A stretch of 64,000 bases of DNA, from positions 1,922,001 to 1,986,000 of the forward strand of contig BCIO01000001.1 in assembly GCA_001599975.1 (NCBI GenBank), read 5' to 3'. This document shows, piece by piece, positions 44,665 to 54,729 of the stretch (the stretch's first letter is position 1; the number at the start of each line of letters is the position of its first letter). This DNA comes from Cystobasidiopsis lactophilus (Eukaryota > Basidiomycota > Agaricostilbomycetes > Agaricostilbales > Chionosphaeraceae). Made by a program: the position numbers and the translations under genes. The notes under the pieces were generated by a model. The model was not told the origin of the DNA. It did not search any database and worked only from the letters and a program-made list of their open reading frames with translations.

Positions 44665-45055
44665 GCTGACCGAGGCTCAATACAGACACTGGTATTCGTC
44701 CATGACATACGGCTGTCTCATCTTGAGATTCAATCCACACGCAACCCCCAAAAAGATACACGCCCGGCAAGCAATACCACCGGCACTTTCTTGTACATGT
44801 TTTTTTTTAAACGCACACATGGACTCTTGTCTCCTCTTTGTCTACTTCCTCATGGCTGGCTTCCAACCCTCATTCTTTCAGATTCTGCGCCGATACTTGG
44901 CGGTTGTACTCATAGCAGCAACGGCATCTGCAATTTGTTTTCGCATTGTTTGCCAACTCTCTTTCAGCGCTCAATTGGATAGCTTGGTGTTGTTTGTGAG
45001 GAGATGGTGTGCGCGATACATGCTCTATATGGCACAAGTCTAGTCTAAACGATCT
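44665..45055. other. Convergent 3' intergenic region
   Basis: 391 bp between the stops of the surface glycoprotein gene and the aminotransferase gene, T-rich on the plus strand as expected for 3' UTRs. Frames in it have no conserved features. Confidence 0.45.
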
Positions 45056-46826
45056 TTACGAAGATTGCTCGGCCTTGATCAACTTAGCGAGCCTCTTGAA
45101 TGCCTCCTCGGTATCTTCTGGGGTAGCCAAGCTGAAGCTAGTCCTCACGCACGACGATTTGCCGCCGTTAGGGTTGCACCCGACACCCGGGACGGCAAGG
45201 AAGCCGGCTTGCACTGCCTTGCTTTTGATCAAGTCCTCGGAGTCCTTGGAGGGAATGTCGAGCTGTTCCGGACGGTCAAGTGTGCGTCTTTTAAAATGAA
45301 AAAAGCTGAGAAAACCCACATCCAAGAAGAGGAACATGCCGGCCGAGGGCGTAGTCCAAGTAGCAAGACCGGTCAAGTGTTTAGTAGCGATGGCCTCGAA
45401 CATGTCCCGCTGGCTTCGATAGAAGCTTGCCACTCGCTTGCAGTGCTCCAGAAGCCCATCGTGTCCCCAATGGCGGAGCAAGGTGGATCCGATCGCTTGG
45501 GTGGTCGAGGCAACTTGCAAATTGGTGTTGGCGGTGATCAAGTCTGTGCATTGCCAGAGTGGTTCGCGATGAGAGGGAGACCAGAAGGTAGCATTGAAGA
45601 CATGGCTCACCAATTCTGTCCGCAAATGCTTTGGGGGCCGTCATGAAACCTAGACGCAAGCCGGAAGAGAGAATCTGCGCCGCGCGTCGTCAAAATTCGG
45701 TCAACATGATTGATAGCTGGCCACAACGCCGCACCTTGGAGAAAGAGTCGAACCGGATCACACGCCCGATCTCTCCGTTGACCTCGCTTTCCAGCGCAAA
45801 GTAGCTCCGCGGCTGCTTGGCATCGCCATAGTATAAAAAGTAGCTTTGAAGCCGCTCAGAAATTTGAAAGGTGGCATTTGAGTAGGACACTCACTATGCA
45901 TCGTCTTCGAGCAACAAGATGTCGAACTTCTTGACGATCTTGAGGATCGCGGCCTTGCGCTCTTCAGAAGCAGTCGTGCCGCCTGGGTTCGATCCGGTAG
46001 GCATGGTGTAGACAGCTTTCGGTAGCTTCTTGCGGCTGGGCCACGAGGCTAGGATCTCTTCGAGCAAGTCTGGCCGGATGCCCTCCGAGTCGCAGCCCAC
46101 TTCCACCATATCGCACGCGGATCCGTGAAGGCATCCAATTGTGCCTGGGTAGCATGGCGTTTCCAATAAAATGCTGTCATCTTCGTCTAGTAGAGCCTGG
46201 AAGGTTTTGGCGAGCAGGTCTTGACTGCCGCTCGACAAGCTGACCCGCCAACCTTCTTGCTGTGGTGTCCCGCGGCCGTGGACTTTCGCTTGAAAGTCTT
46301 GAAGGAACTGAAGATCGCTTCCAGCGTTCAACAGAGTCGGCGGAGGGCGAAATAAAAGGAGCTCTTACGTTCACGAGTGACTAGAGGGGATGGCGGCATG
46401 TGAGCACACATGGCTTTCTACCCAAAGTGAGCAGACTTACGGGAATTCCAGCAGTAGCAGTGTACTGGAGAGACTCTTCCAGCTCCTTGCCTTGAATGGA
46501 CAGCGTAACGGGCTCATCGGCGGGAGTCACCGGCTTGAGGGTGAAGCTGATGGCCTCGAAAGGAAATGTCTGAGGGTTGGGTTTGCCAGCGAGCAAGCTT
46601 TTCATGTCAGGGATCTGCTCCAGAGGGAAGAGGCCCCGGATGGCAGCAGCTGGGTCGTCAAACTCAGCGTTGAGTCAAGGACGTGGAAATTTAATGCCAT
46701 ACGGTGGTAGCGCTTGCTCTGCTTCGAGATGAACTTGTCATAATTGACGTTTGTTGCAGAGTGTCCGCTCATCTGGGCCATGTTATCTAGGACGCCGAAG
46801 TTGGACGTTGCGGTCGAAAAGGTCAT
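45056..46826 (-). CDS. PLP-dependent aminotransferase (aromatic amino acid / kynurenine type, Aro8-like)
   Basis: ATG 46826 opens MTFSTATSNFGVLDN. After an intron the conserved Aro8-like segment AAIRGLFPLEQIPDMKSLLAGKPNPQTFPFE appears across two reading blocks. Further family blocks: VSLSSGSQDLLAKTFQALLD, ETPCYPGTIG, YTMPTGSNPGG and ILLLEDDAYFLYYG. The PLP-lysine motif is RFDSFSKILSSGLRLGF. The C-terminal part (PSAGMFLFLDV..., SCVRTSFSLATPED) supplies the substrate-binding Arg. These are fold-type I class I enzymes acting on aromatic amino acids, 2-aminoadipate or kynurenine. The exact substrate is not readable. The gene starts 57 bp from the divergent PLP-homeostasis gene. Confidence 0.88.
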
Positions 46827-46883
46827 TCTTCTCCGAGTCCACCGACAGCCCACCAGCACACCCACCTGACTCGTTCCCACTGC
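46827..46883. promoter_or_regulatory. 57-bp head-to-head promoter, aminotransferase / PLP homeostasis gene
   Basis: Only 57 bp separate the two divergent ATG codons, so each promoter must overlap the other gene's leader, unless either gene starts further downstream (an ATG at 46954 on the plus strand is an alternative). Shared regulation is likely but inferred from spacing alone. Confidence 0.5.
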
Positions 46884-47921
46884 GCATGCTCAGAGCGCTC
46901 GCCAGCAGTGCTAGACCACCTTTTAAGAACTTTGGGACTGCCAGAACGCTGAAAATGGCTGCGACGGCCGAAAGGACCGCTGAACTCAAGGAGAATGTTG
47001 AAGCGATTCAAGCGGACATCAAGAAGGCTGCCGGTGGCGGAAAACAGGTCGGAAACATCCACAGCTGCAGTATGCACAGGCAGGGAGTGAACGCAATGTT
47101 GGCAGCCTCGCCTAGTTTTGGTGTCAAAACTAAAACCGCCCTCCGATATCCGCGCCATCTACGAAGCCACTGGCCACACCTTCTTTGGCGAGAATTACAT
47201 CCAGGAGCTAGTGGACAAGGCCCAACAGGTGGGTTTCGATGTTGAAAGTACCAGAGTGTGAGCTTAGAAATTGGCCACCAAAGCTGCCGTCCGAGTTGGA
47301 GTGGCACTTCATCGGCGCCCTGCAGAGCAACAAATGCAAGACTCTGGCTAGAAAGTCCCTCTGCAGTATCACAGAGGACTGTCAGCTCATGCAATACCCA
47401 CAGGCATCCCTAACTTGGCCGCTCTCGAAACCCTGGACAGCGCCAAGAAGGCCGACCTGCTCGAGAAGGCGCTGGCTGGCCAAGAGCGCAAGCTGGATGT
47501 TTACCTGCAAGTCAACACTTCTGGCGAAGACTCAAAAGCGGGCCTGCCGCCAATCCCAGACGGTGGCGATCCTGCATCGTCTGCCGACGACACGGTCACC
47601 GGCCTGGCTCGCCACGTCCTGGACAAGTGTCCGCATCTCCAACTGCGCGGCCTGATGACTATCGGCTCCTGGGATGCGTCACACGACGTCTCAGCGGAGA
47701 ATCCAGACTTTGCGTGCTTACGGCGCGTGCGGTCCCGCCTGGCAGCTTATTTGAGCTGGGAGGAGGACCAGTTGGAGCTCTCGATGGGCATGAGCGCGGA
47801 CTTTGAAGGGGCGATCAAAGCGGGCAGCGATAATGTGCGGATAGGGAGCGCGGCTTTTGGTCAGAGGCCTTCGAAGGCGGAGGCTAAAGAGGTGCGCGAT
47901 CAGGAAAGGTCTAAACCTTGA
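46884..47921 (+). CDS. PLP homeostasis protein (YggS/PROSC family)
   Basis: An N-terminal basic region MLRALASSARPPFKNFGTARTLKM suggests a mitochondrial form, with MAATAERTAEL as an alternative cytosolic start. The fold-type III barrel follows over several exons: RLVLVSKLKP with the PLP lysine, FFGENYIQELVDKA, WHFIGALQSNKCK, LDVYLQVNTSGEDSKAG, LRGLMTIGSW, then LELSMGMSADFEGAIKAGSDNVRIGSAAFG. These match the YggS/PROSC (yeast Ybl036c) family, which buffers pyridoxal phosphate and affects amino-acid metabolism. It is head-to-head with a PLP enzyme gene. Confidence 0.93.
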
Positions 47922-48513
47922 TAGAGAGGGCCCAGCGGCCTCTCTGCAACTGGGAAGCCAAATGTGAGACAAGGGTTGGAGATCGACCGCCCACGCCGGT
48001 TGCGGGTCCCAGCATGGCCATAACTTCATCGATTGTCCGTTTAAGCACCTGAAATCAGTCCTTGGCCTCACTCTACGACGCCGTTATTTAACTTGGTCCC
48101 TTTTGGTCTCTCCCAGCTGTGCTTTTCTTTGTCTTGTCTGTTGAGCAAGCAATCAGGTGAGCGACGTCGACGGGCGCAATGCTGGGTGCTTGGCGGCCCC
48201 CCTCCAACGGGCTTTGTTGGGCCGGCCTGCCTCGATCCCGCTGCTGCCAGCCGCGAGCCTGCTTGCATTCGTTCCTGATAGCTGACTGGATGCGTGCAGT
48301 ACGGTTCGCTACTTGAACTGGCCGAACGCTTTTGCCCCAAAGAGAGCAGCAGCCAAGCTAGTTTTTCCTTAGCTGTCCCATTGGCTCGCCTCCCTTCGCT
48401 TGGCTGCCCTTCGACCAGTGTGATCTGTGACTCCGACCATTGACGAATCAGTGTACGTCGGAATCGCTCGAATTCGTCTCGGAGCGGGCTCAAAAAAGGA
48501 CCCTCAAATTTAG
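47922..48513 (+). promoter_or_regulatory. Promoter/leader region of the cold-shock-domain gene
   Basis: 592 bp without a gene. A minus-strand frame at 48068-48493 is basic and lacks motifs, so it is treated as chance. The region has long pyrimidine-rich runs and several short plus-strand ATGs, compatible with a long 5' leader for an RNA-binding protein. Confidence 0.4.
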
Positions 48514-49811
48514 ATGAGTGGCCAGTACTCCGGCTCCAACACGCCCACCTTCCAGCACGAGGCTGGCAACCCCCATAGCCACTCGTCCTCGCTCAGCTTG
48601 GGCTCGACCTCGGCCTTTGCCAACTCGATGGACGGCAACAACTCGAGCCGGCCGAGCACCGGCTACATGGGCTCGTCGACCCAACCCGGCGACCTCCAGC
48701 TGCCCAAGGGCAGCCAGGGCCAGATCCGCCGGGGCGTGTGCAAGTTCTTCAACAGTCAAAAGGGCTTTGGCTTTGTGCTGGACAACAACAGCGAGGAATT
48801 GGGAGGCCAAGAAGGTGCGCAAGCCGTTGACCGGATCTCAAAGACCTTTGGGCTCATCGATTGGCGGATCCCAGTCTTTGTGCATTTCACTGCCATCCAG
48901 AGCCGCACTGGCTTTAGATCGTTGGCCGAGGTATGGCTTTCCTTTGGGAGCTTTCGAAAGGAGTCGCAGCACTGACCCGGAGCACCACCTCCAGGGCGAG
49001 GAGGTCGAATACGAAATCACCACCGGCCCCAAAGGCTTCCAAGCCAGCCGCTTAACCGGACCAGGCGGACGCCCTGTCATTGGCGACCCCAAGGCTCGAC
49101 TCATGTGGGCAGCCGCTTCTGAAAACTTCCTACTTGTGTGCTCATTCCTCGGAGTCACGCAGGAAGCAGCCCCAGTTCATGCAGCTCGCCCCCATCGCCT
49201 TCCCTACGCCCTATGGCATGGATCCATACATCCAGCAGCATCCCGGTGCCGTCTACGCCGCCTCGCCCTACACCTCGCATGTGCTCTACGTGCCCTCGAC
49301 CATGCACCCCGGCCAGCAGGGCCAGTTCCCCCAGGTCATGGCCGCCAATGGCCAATTCTCCCCCCAGCTGGGCAGCACCTACAACCCCCAGAACCGCGGC
49401 AACATGCAGCAGCAGCAGCCGCAGCAAGGCCCCGTGCCCCAATACAACACCTCGCCGTCGGGCTCCTTCGGCCCAGTCGGTGGCATGGCCAGCACCATGG
49501 GCGGCTACCAGGGCACGCCGCAGAGCGCGTTCGGTGCCAGCATGGGCGCCGGCGGCCCCGCCAGCACTTTCGCCAGCAACGGCGCCGGCGGGATGCCCAA
49601 CGGCGGCCGTTACGCGGCGGGGATGGGTGGCAACGGCGGTCCGGCCAGCACGGCGGGCGGCATGTTTGGCAACCGACCTCAAGAGGACGGCGGCTTCTCG
49701 GGCTACCCCAACCAAAACGAGCAGCAGCAGCAGCAAGACGGCGGCAACCCCAACGCCGGCGCGTCGTCCGCCTTCTTTGGCTCTGGCAACTTGCTCTACT
49801 CCTCGAATTAA
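48514..49811 (+). CDS. Cold-shock-domain RNA-binding protein with Gln/Gly/Met-rich tail
   Basis: After a Ser-rich N-terminus the cold-shock domain is encoded over three exons: RRGVCKFFNSQKGFGFVLDN (RNP1-like KGFGF), then QEVFVHFTAIQ (RNP2-like VFVHF) and LAEGEEVEYEITTGPKGFQA. Introns follow QE, LAE and DPKARLM. The C-terminal 220 residues are low-complexity (Gln runs, GGxAS/PQN repeats), resembling prion-like tails of RNA-granule proteins. CSD proteins bind single-stranded nucleic acid and control mRNA stability or translation. Fungal proteins with one CSD and a long tail are known mainly from basidiomycetes and some ascomycetes. The stop is at 49809-49811. Confidence 0.88.
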
Positions 49812-50627
49812 ACGTTCTCGCGACCTCTTTCTACACCCAAAGCACCGCATCAAAAGAGCTGTTACTGTTTTTTTCACGTTCGCCGCCTACTACCTCCCCC
49901 CTCTTCTCCCAATGATATCTTGTCCAAAGGCACCCCAGCATCTGTTTTTTCTCTCCACATCCGGGCCACCCCTTTTTTACATTGGCATCAAACCCATTCT
50001 TCTCGCCTTGGGCTCCCAAAAGCACCTGCACCATATATGGCTTTCCTCCTTCTCTTTGGTTTTTCTTTTTTTCTTCAAGCGATGTGTCTTGTCTTGTCGG
50101 TCATTTTTGGGGTGGAATTCGGTTTCTCAAACGGAGGCAAGGCGCACGAAATCATACACAAACGGGAGGGCTCTCTCCCCAAACCAAGCTGTTTATAAAC
50201 AATTTACTCCTCCAGGCTCTGATCCTTCGACTCCATTCCAGCACTGAGGGGGTCCATGACGCTACTCAGCGCAAACACGTAGGGGTCAAGCGGCGGGGTC
50301 AAAACGCGCTCTGCTGATTCATTTGTTGTTTTCGTTTTCGCGAACCGAGACCTGCCCTCCTCGCACCTTGCTCCGCTACCTCCACCAGCCTCCTTCACCT
50401 TTCTCAGTTCTCCTTTGTAACTTGCCACTCTTTTTACTGCCCTTTTTGCACACGCCCTTGCCCGTGAGTGTTCTACACCTCGAACGCGTCGTGCCGGTCC
50501 TGGATTTGCCACTAATGAAATCCGTGTTGTTTTTGCTCCCAGTCGACCACCTGGCACAAGAGCGCAGACCTCAGAGTCATCATCATCAACTCACAGCCCA
50601 ACTACAGCAGCCTAGCGGAATCAAAAC
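49812..50627 (+). promoter_or_regulatory. 3' UTR of the cold-shock gene and promoter of RNR1, with an MCB-like ACGCGT
   Basis: 816 bp. The first part is T-rich (3' UTR). An ACGCGT hexamer (MluI cell-cycle box, the MBF target in yeasts) lies at 50484-50489, about 140 bp upstream of the RNR1 start. RNR1 is a classical MBF-regulated gene, so a functional site is plausible. One hexamer alone is weak evidence. Confidence 0.4.
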
Positions 50628-53600
50628 ATGGCCTTCGTCTTCAAGCGCGATGGCAGGCGAGAGCGCATCACCTTCGAGTGAGCTCCCTCTTCGCTCCAAC
50701 AATCACTGTGCTCATAGCAAGTACAGTAAGATAACGAATCGGATTAATAAGCTTTGTTACGGTCTGGATCCCTTGCATGTCGACCCCATCGAGGTGAGCG
50801 CGAACAAACTCTGGTCGCTGGCCGGGTCTGACGACGCGCGCTCTGCAGGTCACCAAGAAGGTTATCAACGGCGTCTATGGTGAGCTCCCCTGCTCCTTGA
50901 TCATGCTCAGGATGCCCTGTCTAACAAGCTCGCAGCTGGCGTGACGACGACCGAGTGAGTTTGGAGCCCAAGCCCAAAAAAAATCATGCACGCGACTTAA
51001 ATGAATCCCAAAGGCTCGACAACTTGGCTGCAGAGGTGGGCATTACCTGCTCTAGTTCTAGAAAGTGCATAGAACTCACGGGGAGAACAGACCGCCGCCT
51101 ACATGACCACGACGCACCCGGACTATGCCGTCCTCGCTGCCCGCATCGCCATCTCCAACTTGCACAAGGAGACGAAGAAGAACTTTGCCCAGGTCATTGA
51201 AGACCTGTACACCTATGTGTACGTTTGCGCGTCGTTTTTGGGCCGCACAAAGACCTGGGAGACTGAGATCGAGACGTCGGAATTTCAGCAACCCGAAGAA
51301 CGGTACGTTTTCGCGCTCTGCTCGCGTTTTGGGACTTCGGCTCACCCACTAGACTACAGGCAAGGCTTCTTCCATGATCTCCAAGGAGACCTACGAGGTC
51401 ATCAAGGCCAACGCGGAGACCTTGAACAGCGCCATCATCTACGATCGCGACTTCACCTACGTGCGTTTGCTTCTACACCTGCTCCTGGGAGCTGTCGTTG
51501 AGGTTCATTCGGACAGACCTACTTTGGCTTCAAGACGCTGGAGCGCTCTTACCTCTTGCGCATCAACGGCAAGGTCGCCGAGCGCCCTCAGCACATGCTC
51601 ATGCGTGTTGCGGTCGGCATCCACGGCTCCGACATCGAGCATGTTATCGAGACCTACAACTACGTACGTTCTTCTAGTCCATTGGTGGAAGCGTTCGCGT
51701 CGTACTGACTTTGACCAATCAGATGAGCGAGCGCTACTTCACCCACGCCTCGCCCACTCTGTTCAACGCCGGCACTCCCCATCCCCAGCTGTCGTCTTGC
51801 TTCTTGGTCGCCATGAAGGAGGACTCCATCGATGGCATCTACGACGTAGGGTGACTTGATTGGGTCGGAGATTTCGAAAGCTAATAATTTTGTCTTTGAA
51901 CGCGTTCAGACCTTGAAGACCTGCGCCCAGATCTCCAAGACGGCTGGTGGCATTGGCCTCCACATCCACAACATCCGCGCCACTGGCTCCTACATCGGCG
52001 GCACCAACGGCTACTCGAACGGCGTCGTGCCCATGCTCCGCGTGTTCAACAACACGGCCCGCTACGTTGACCAAGGTGGCAACAAGCGCCCCGGTGCTTT
52101 CGCCATCTACCTCGAGCCATGGGTGCGTTGCTGCTTTCCCCAGATTGGCCATGTCAATTTTCTGAGAACCTGCACCGAATAGCACGCCGACATCTTCGAG
52201 CTGATTGACTTGCGCAAGAACCACGGCAAGGAGGAAGTTCGCGCTCGTGACCTCTTCTACGCCCTCTGGATCTCGGACATGTTCATGCGCCGCGTCGAGG
52301 CCAACGCTGACTGGCCCTTGTTCTGCCCGGCCGAAGCCCCTGGCTTGGCCGACGTCTATGGCGAGGAGCACGACGCCCTGTTCGAAAAGTACGAGAAGGA
52401 AGGCCGAGCGCGCCGCGTCGTCAAGGCCCAGAAGCTCTGGTACGCCATCCTGGAGGCCCAGATCGAGACCGGCATGCCCTTCATGCTCTTCAAGGACTCC
52501 GCCAACAGTGAGCCTTCTGATCATACTCGCAGCAAATTCAGTTGCTGATAGAATTTGTGCCGCAGAGAAATCTAACCAGAAGAACTTGGGCACCATCAAG
52601 TCCTCCAACTTGTGCACCGAGATCATCGAGTACTCGGCTCCCGACGAGGTTGCCGTCTGCAACTTGGCTTCCATCGCCCTGCCCGCCTTCGTCAAGGATG
52701 GCGCCTACGATTTCGAGAAGCTCCACGAGGTCGCGAGGGTGAGTTGTCGAGAGCTAGCAAGGGCGCTCAACCACAGCTGATTGACGAACAGGCCGTCACC
52801 CGCAACTTGAACCGCATTATCGATGTCAACTACTACCCTGTTCAAGAGGCCAAGAACTCGAACATGCGGCACCGACCCATCGGCGTTGGTGTTCAAGGTC
52901 TCGCCGACGCGTTCATGGCGCTGCGCATGCCTTTTGACTCTCCCGCCGCCCGTCTCCTGAACAAGCAGATCCACGAGACCATCTACCACGCCGCTCTCGA
53001 GGTGTCCAACGAGCTCGCCATCGAAGAGGGCCCTTACTCAACCTTCCAGGGCAGCCCAGCGTCCAGGGGCGAGCTTCAGTTCGACATGTGGGGCGTCACC
53101 CCTACCACCCTTTGGGAGTGGGATAGCCTCAAGGAGAAGATCATCGCCGGCGGCCTGCGCAACAGCTTGTTGGTTGCGCCCATGCCGACCGCGTCGACCT
53201 CCCAGATCTTGGGCAACAACGAGTGCTTCGAGCCTTACACCTCGTGGGTTTTCACAACCAGTAGCACATCTGTCTTGAGCTAATCGTATACGAACAGTAA
53301 CATCTACGCTCGTCGTGTCTTGGCCGGCGAATTCCAGATCGTCAACCCTTGGCTCCTGCGCGACTTGGTGGACCTCGGCATCTGGAACGATGACCTCAAG
53401 CAGCTCATCATCGCCCACCACGGCTCCATCCAGAACATCCCTCACATCCCTGCCGAACTCAAGGCCATCTACAAGACGGTCTGGGAGATCAGCCAAAAGG
53501 CCATCATCGACATGTCCGCCGACCGTGGCGCTTTCATCTGCCAAAGCCAGAGCTTGAACATCCACTTGTCCAGCCCGACCTTTGCGCAACTGACCTCGAT

Positions 53601-54189
53601 GCACTTTTACTCCTGGAAGAAGGGCCTTAAGACTGGCATGGTGAGTTGTCGTCTGACCTCAGTGTTTCTCGACTCTCCGTTGACCGCTCTGCTTCAGTAC
53701 TACCTGCGTACCCGTCCGGCTGTCGGCGCCATCCAGTTCACCGTTTCCGCCGCCACCTTGGCTGAGGCCAAGGCTGCCAACGCCAAGGCTGTCACCGACT
53801 CGAAGGTCGCCTCGTCTCCCATTCCCAGCCCTTCGATTGCACCAGACTCGCCACCTAAGCAGGTCGCGCCTATGGCCATCTCTGGCGTCGGCGCCGGAGC
53901 TGACACCACGCCTGTTGGGCTCAAAACCCGCGATGTCTTGGCCGACATCAAGAACGTCAAGAAGATCGACCCCTCGCTGTCCCCAGCGCCTGTTTCGCCC
54001 GTCACTGATACCGCGGAGGACATCACCTACGAGGAGGCTTTGAAGCGCAAGGCGGAGAAGGAGCTCGAGCAGGAAAAGCTGCTGTGCAGCTTGACCAACA
54101 AGGAAGCCTGCGTCGTACGTTTTGCTCCCTTGCCTCGACTCTGCGAGTATCGATGCTAACACGTCGTTGCTCAGATGTGCTCCGGTTAA
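50628..54189 (+). CDS. RNR1: Ribonucleoside-diphosphate reductase large subunit (Rnr1)
   Basis: Over a dozen exons. The N-terminal ATP-cone is present ([37 protein letters not shown]). Catalytic elements follow: [10 protein letters not shown] (redox Cys), [46 protein letters not shown] (radical and partner Cys), and the C-terminal shuttle ACVMCSG just before the stop. This class I enzyme reduces NDPs to dNDPs for DNA synthesis with Rnr2/4. The exon 51289-51302 is 14 nt, and the last coding exon (MCSG) is 15 nt. The segment after the second barrel half carries an Ala/Pro-rich insert typical of fungal Rnr1. Confidence 0.96.
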
Positions 54190-54729
54190 ACGGAACGAAC
54201 AGCCTCTTGATCCACTTTGCATAAAGTTTCGTTTGGCTTGCTCTTTGTTCTGTTCCCTGGCATTGTGTAGATTCCTTCGCTGTGTAATAGCATCCCTTCC
54301 CTTGTTTGGGCTCTCCCACCTGTCCTGTCCTGGCCCTTCACTTCTCCAGCCATCACTGCCGCCAGCGACCCCAAAGTCAGCCATTGAGCCTGTGCCTTTT
54401 TTGCCCATGGAGCCATCAGCGTCTCTTCGCCGCGCCATTCTTTACTGCTGCCAGACTTTATTGCCATGTGTTCGAGCGGCCCAGCTGCTTTTGCCAGTGC
54501 CGAAGGTCACACCGTCGACAGGCAGCTCCCCACCGTCATAGTCTGAGGGGGCCCGCTCTGTGCTAGCGTGCTGCCTCTCCATTTCCGTGGTGCCGAAATC
54601 GGGCTTCTAATGGTCTAAGATTAGTTCGCCAAAGCTGTGGAGATGCCTGCTCGCCTTGGAACAGCGAGCACGAACAGCGAGCACGGCGCTGAGAATCAAT
54701 TTAGACCTGCTGCTGCCCTGCTGTTCACA
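54190..54729. other. Spacer between RNR1 and the adenylate-forming reductase
   Basis: 540 bp of 3' UTR and promoter. An in-frame upstream ATG at 54643 would extend the reductase by 29 residues (MPARLGTASTN...). Without transcript data the shorter ATG 54730 is listed. Nothing else recognised. Confidence 0.4.

Noticed and set aside
48068-48493. 141-aa minus-strand frame upstream of the cold-shock gene
   Set aside because: Basic, no conserved motif, no splice support, and it overlaps an expected promoter and leader.
49155-49877. 240-aa minus-strand frame opposite the cold-shock gene tail
   Set aside because: Mirror of the Gln/Gly-rich tail; no domain and no promoter context.
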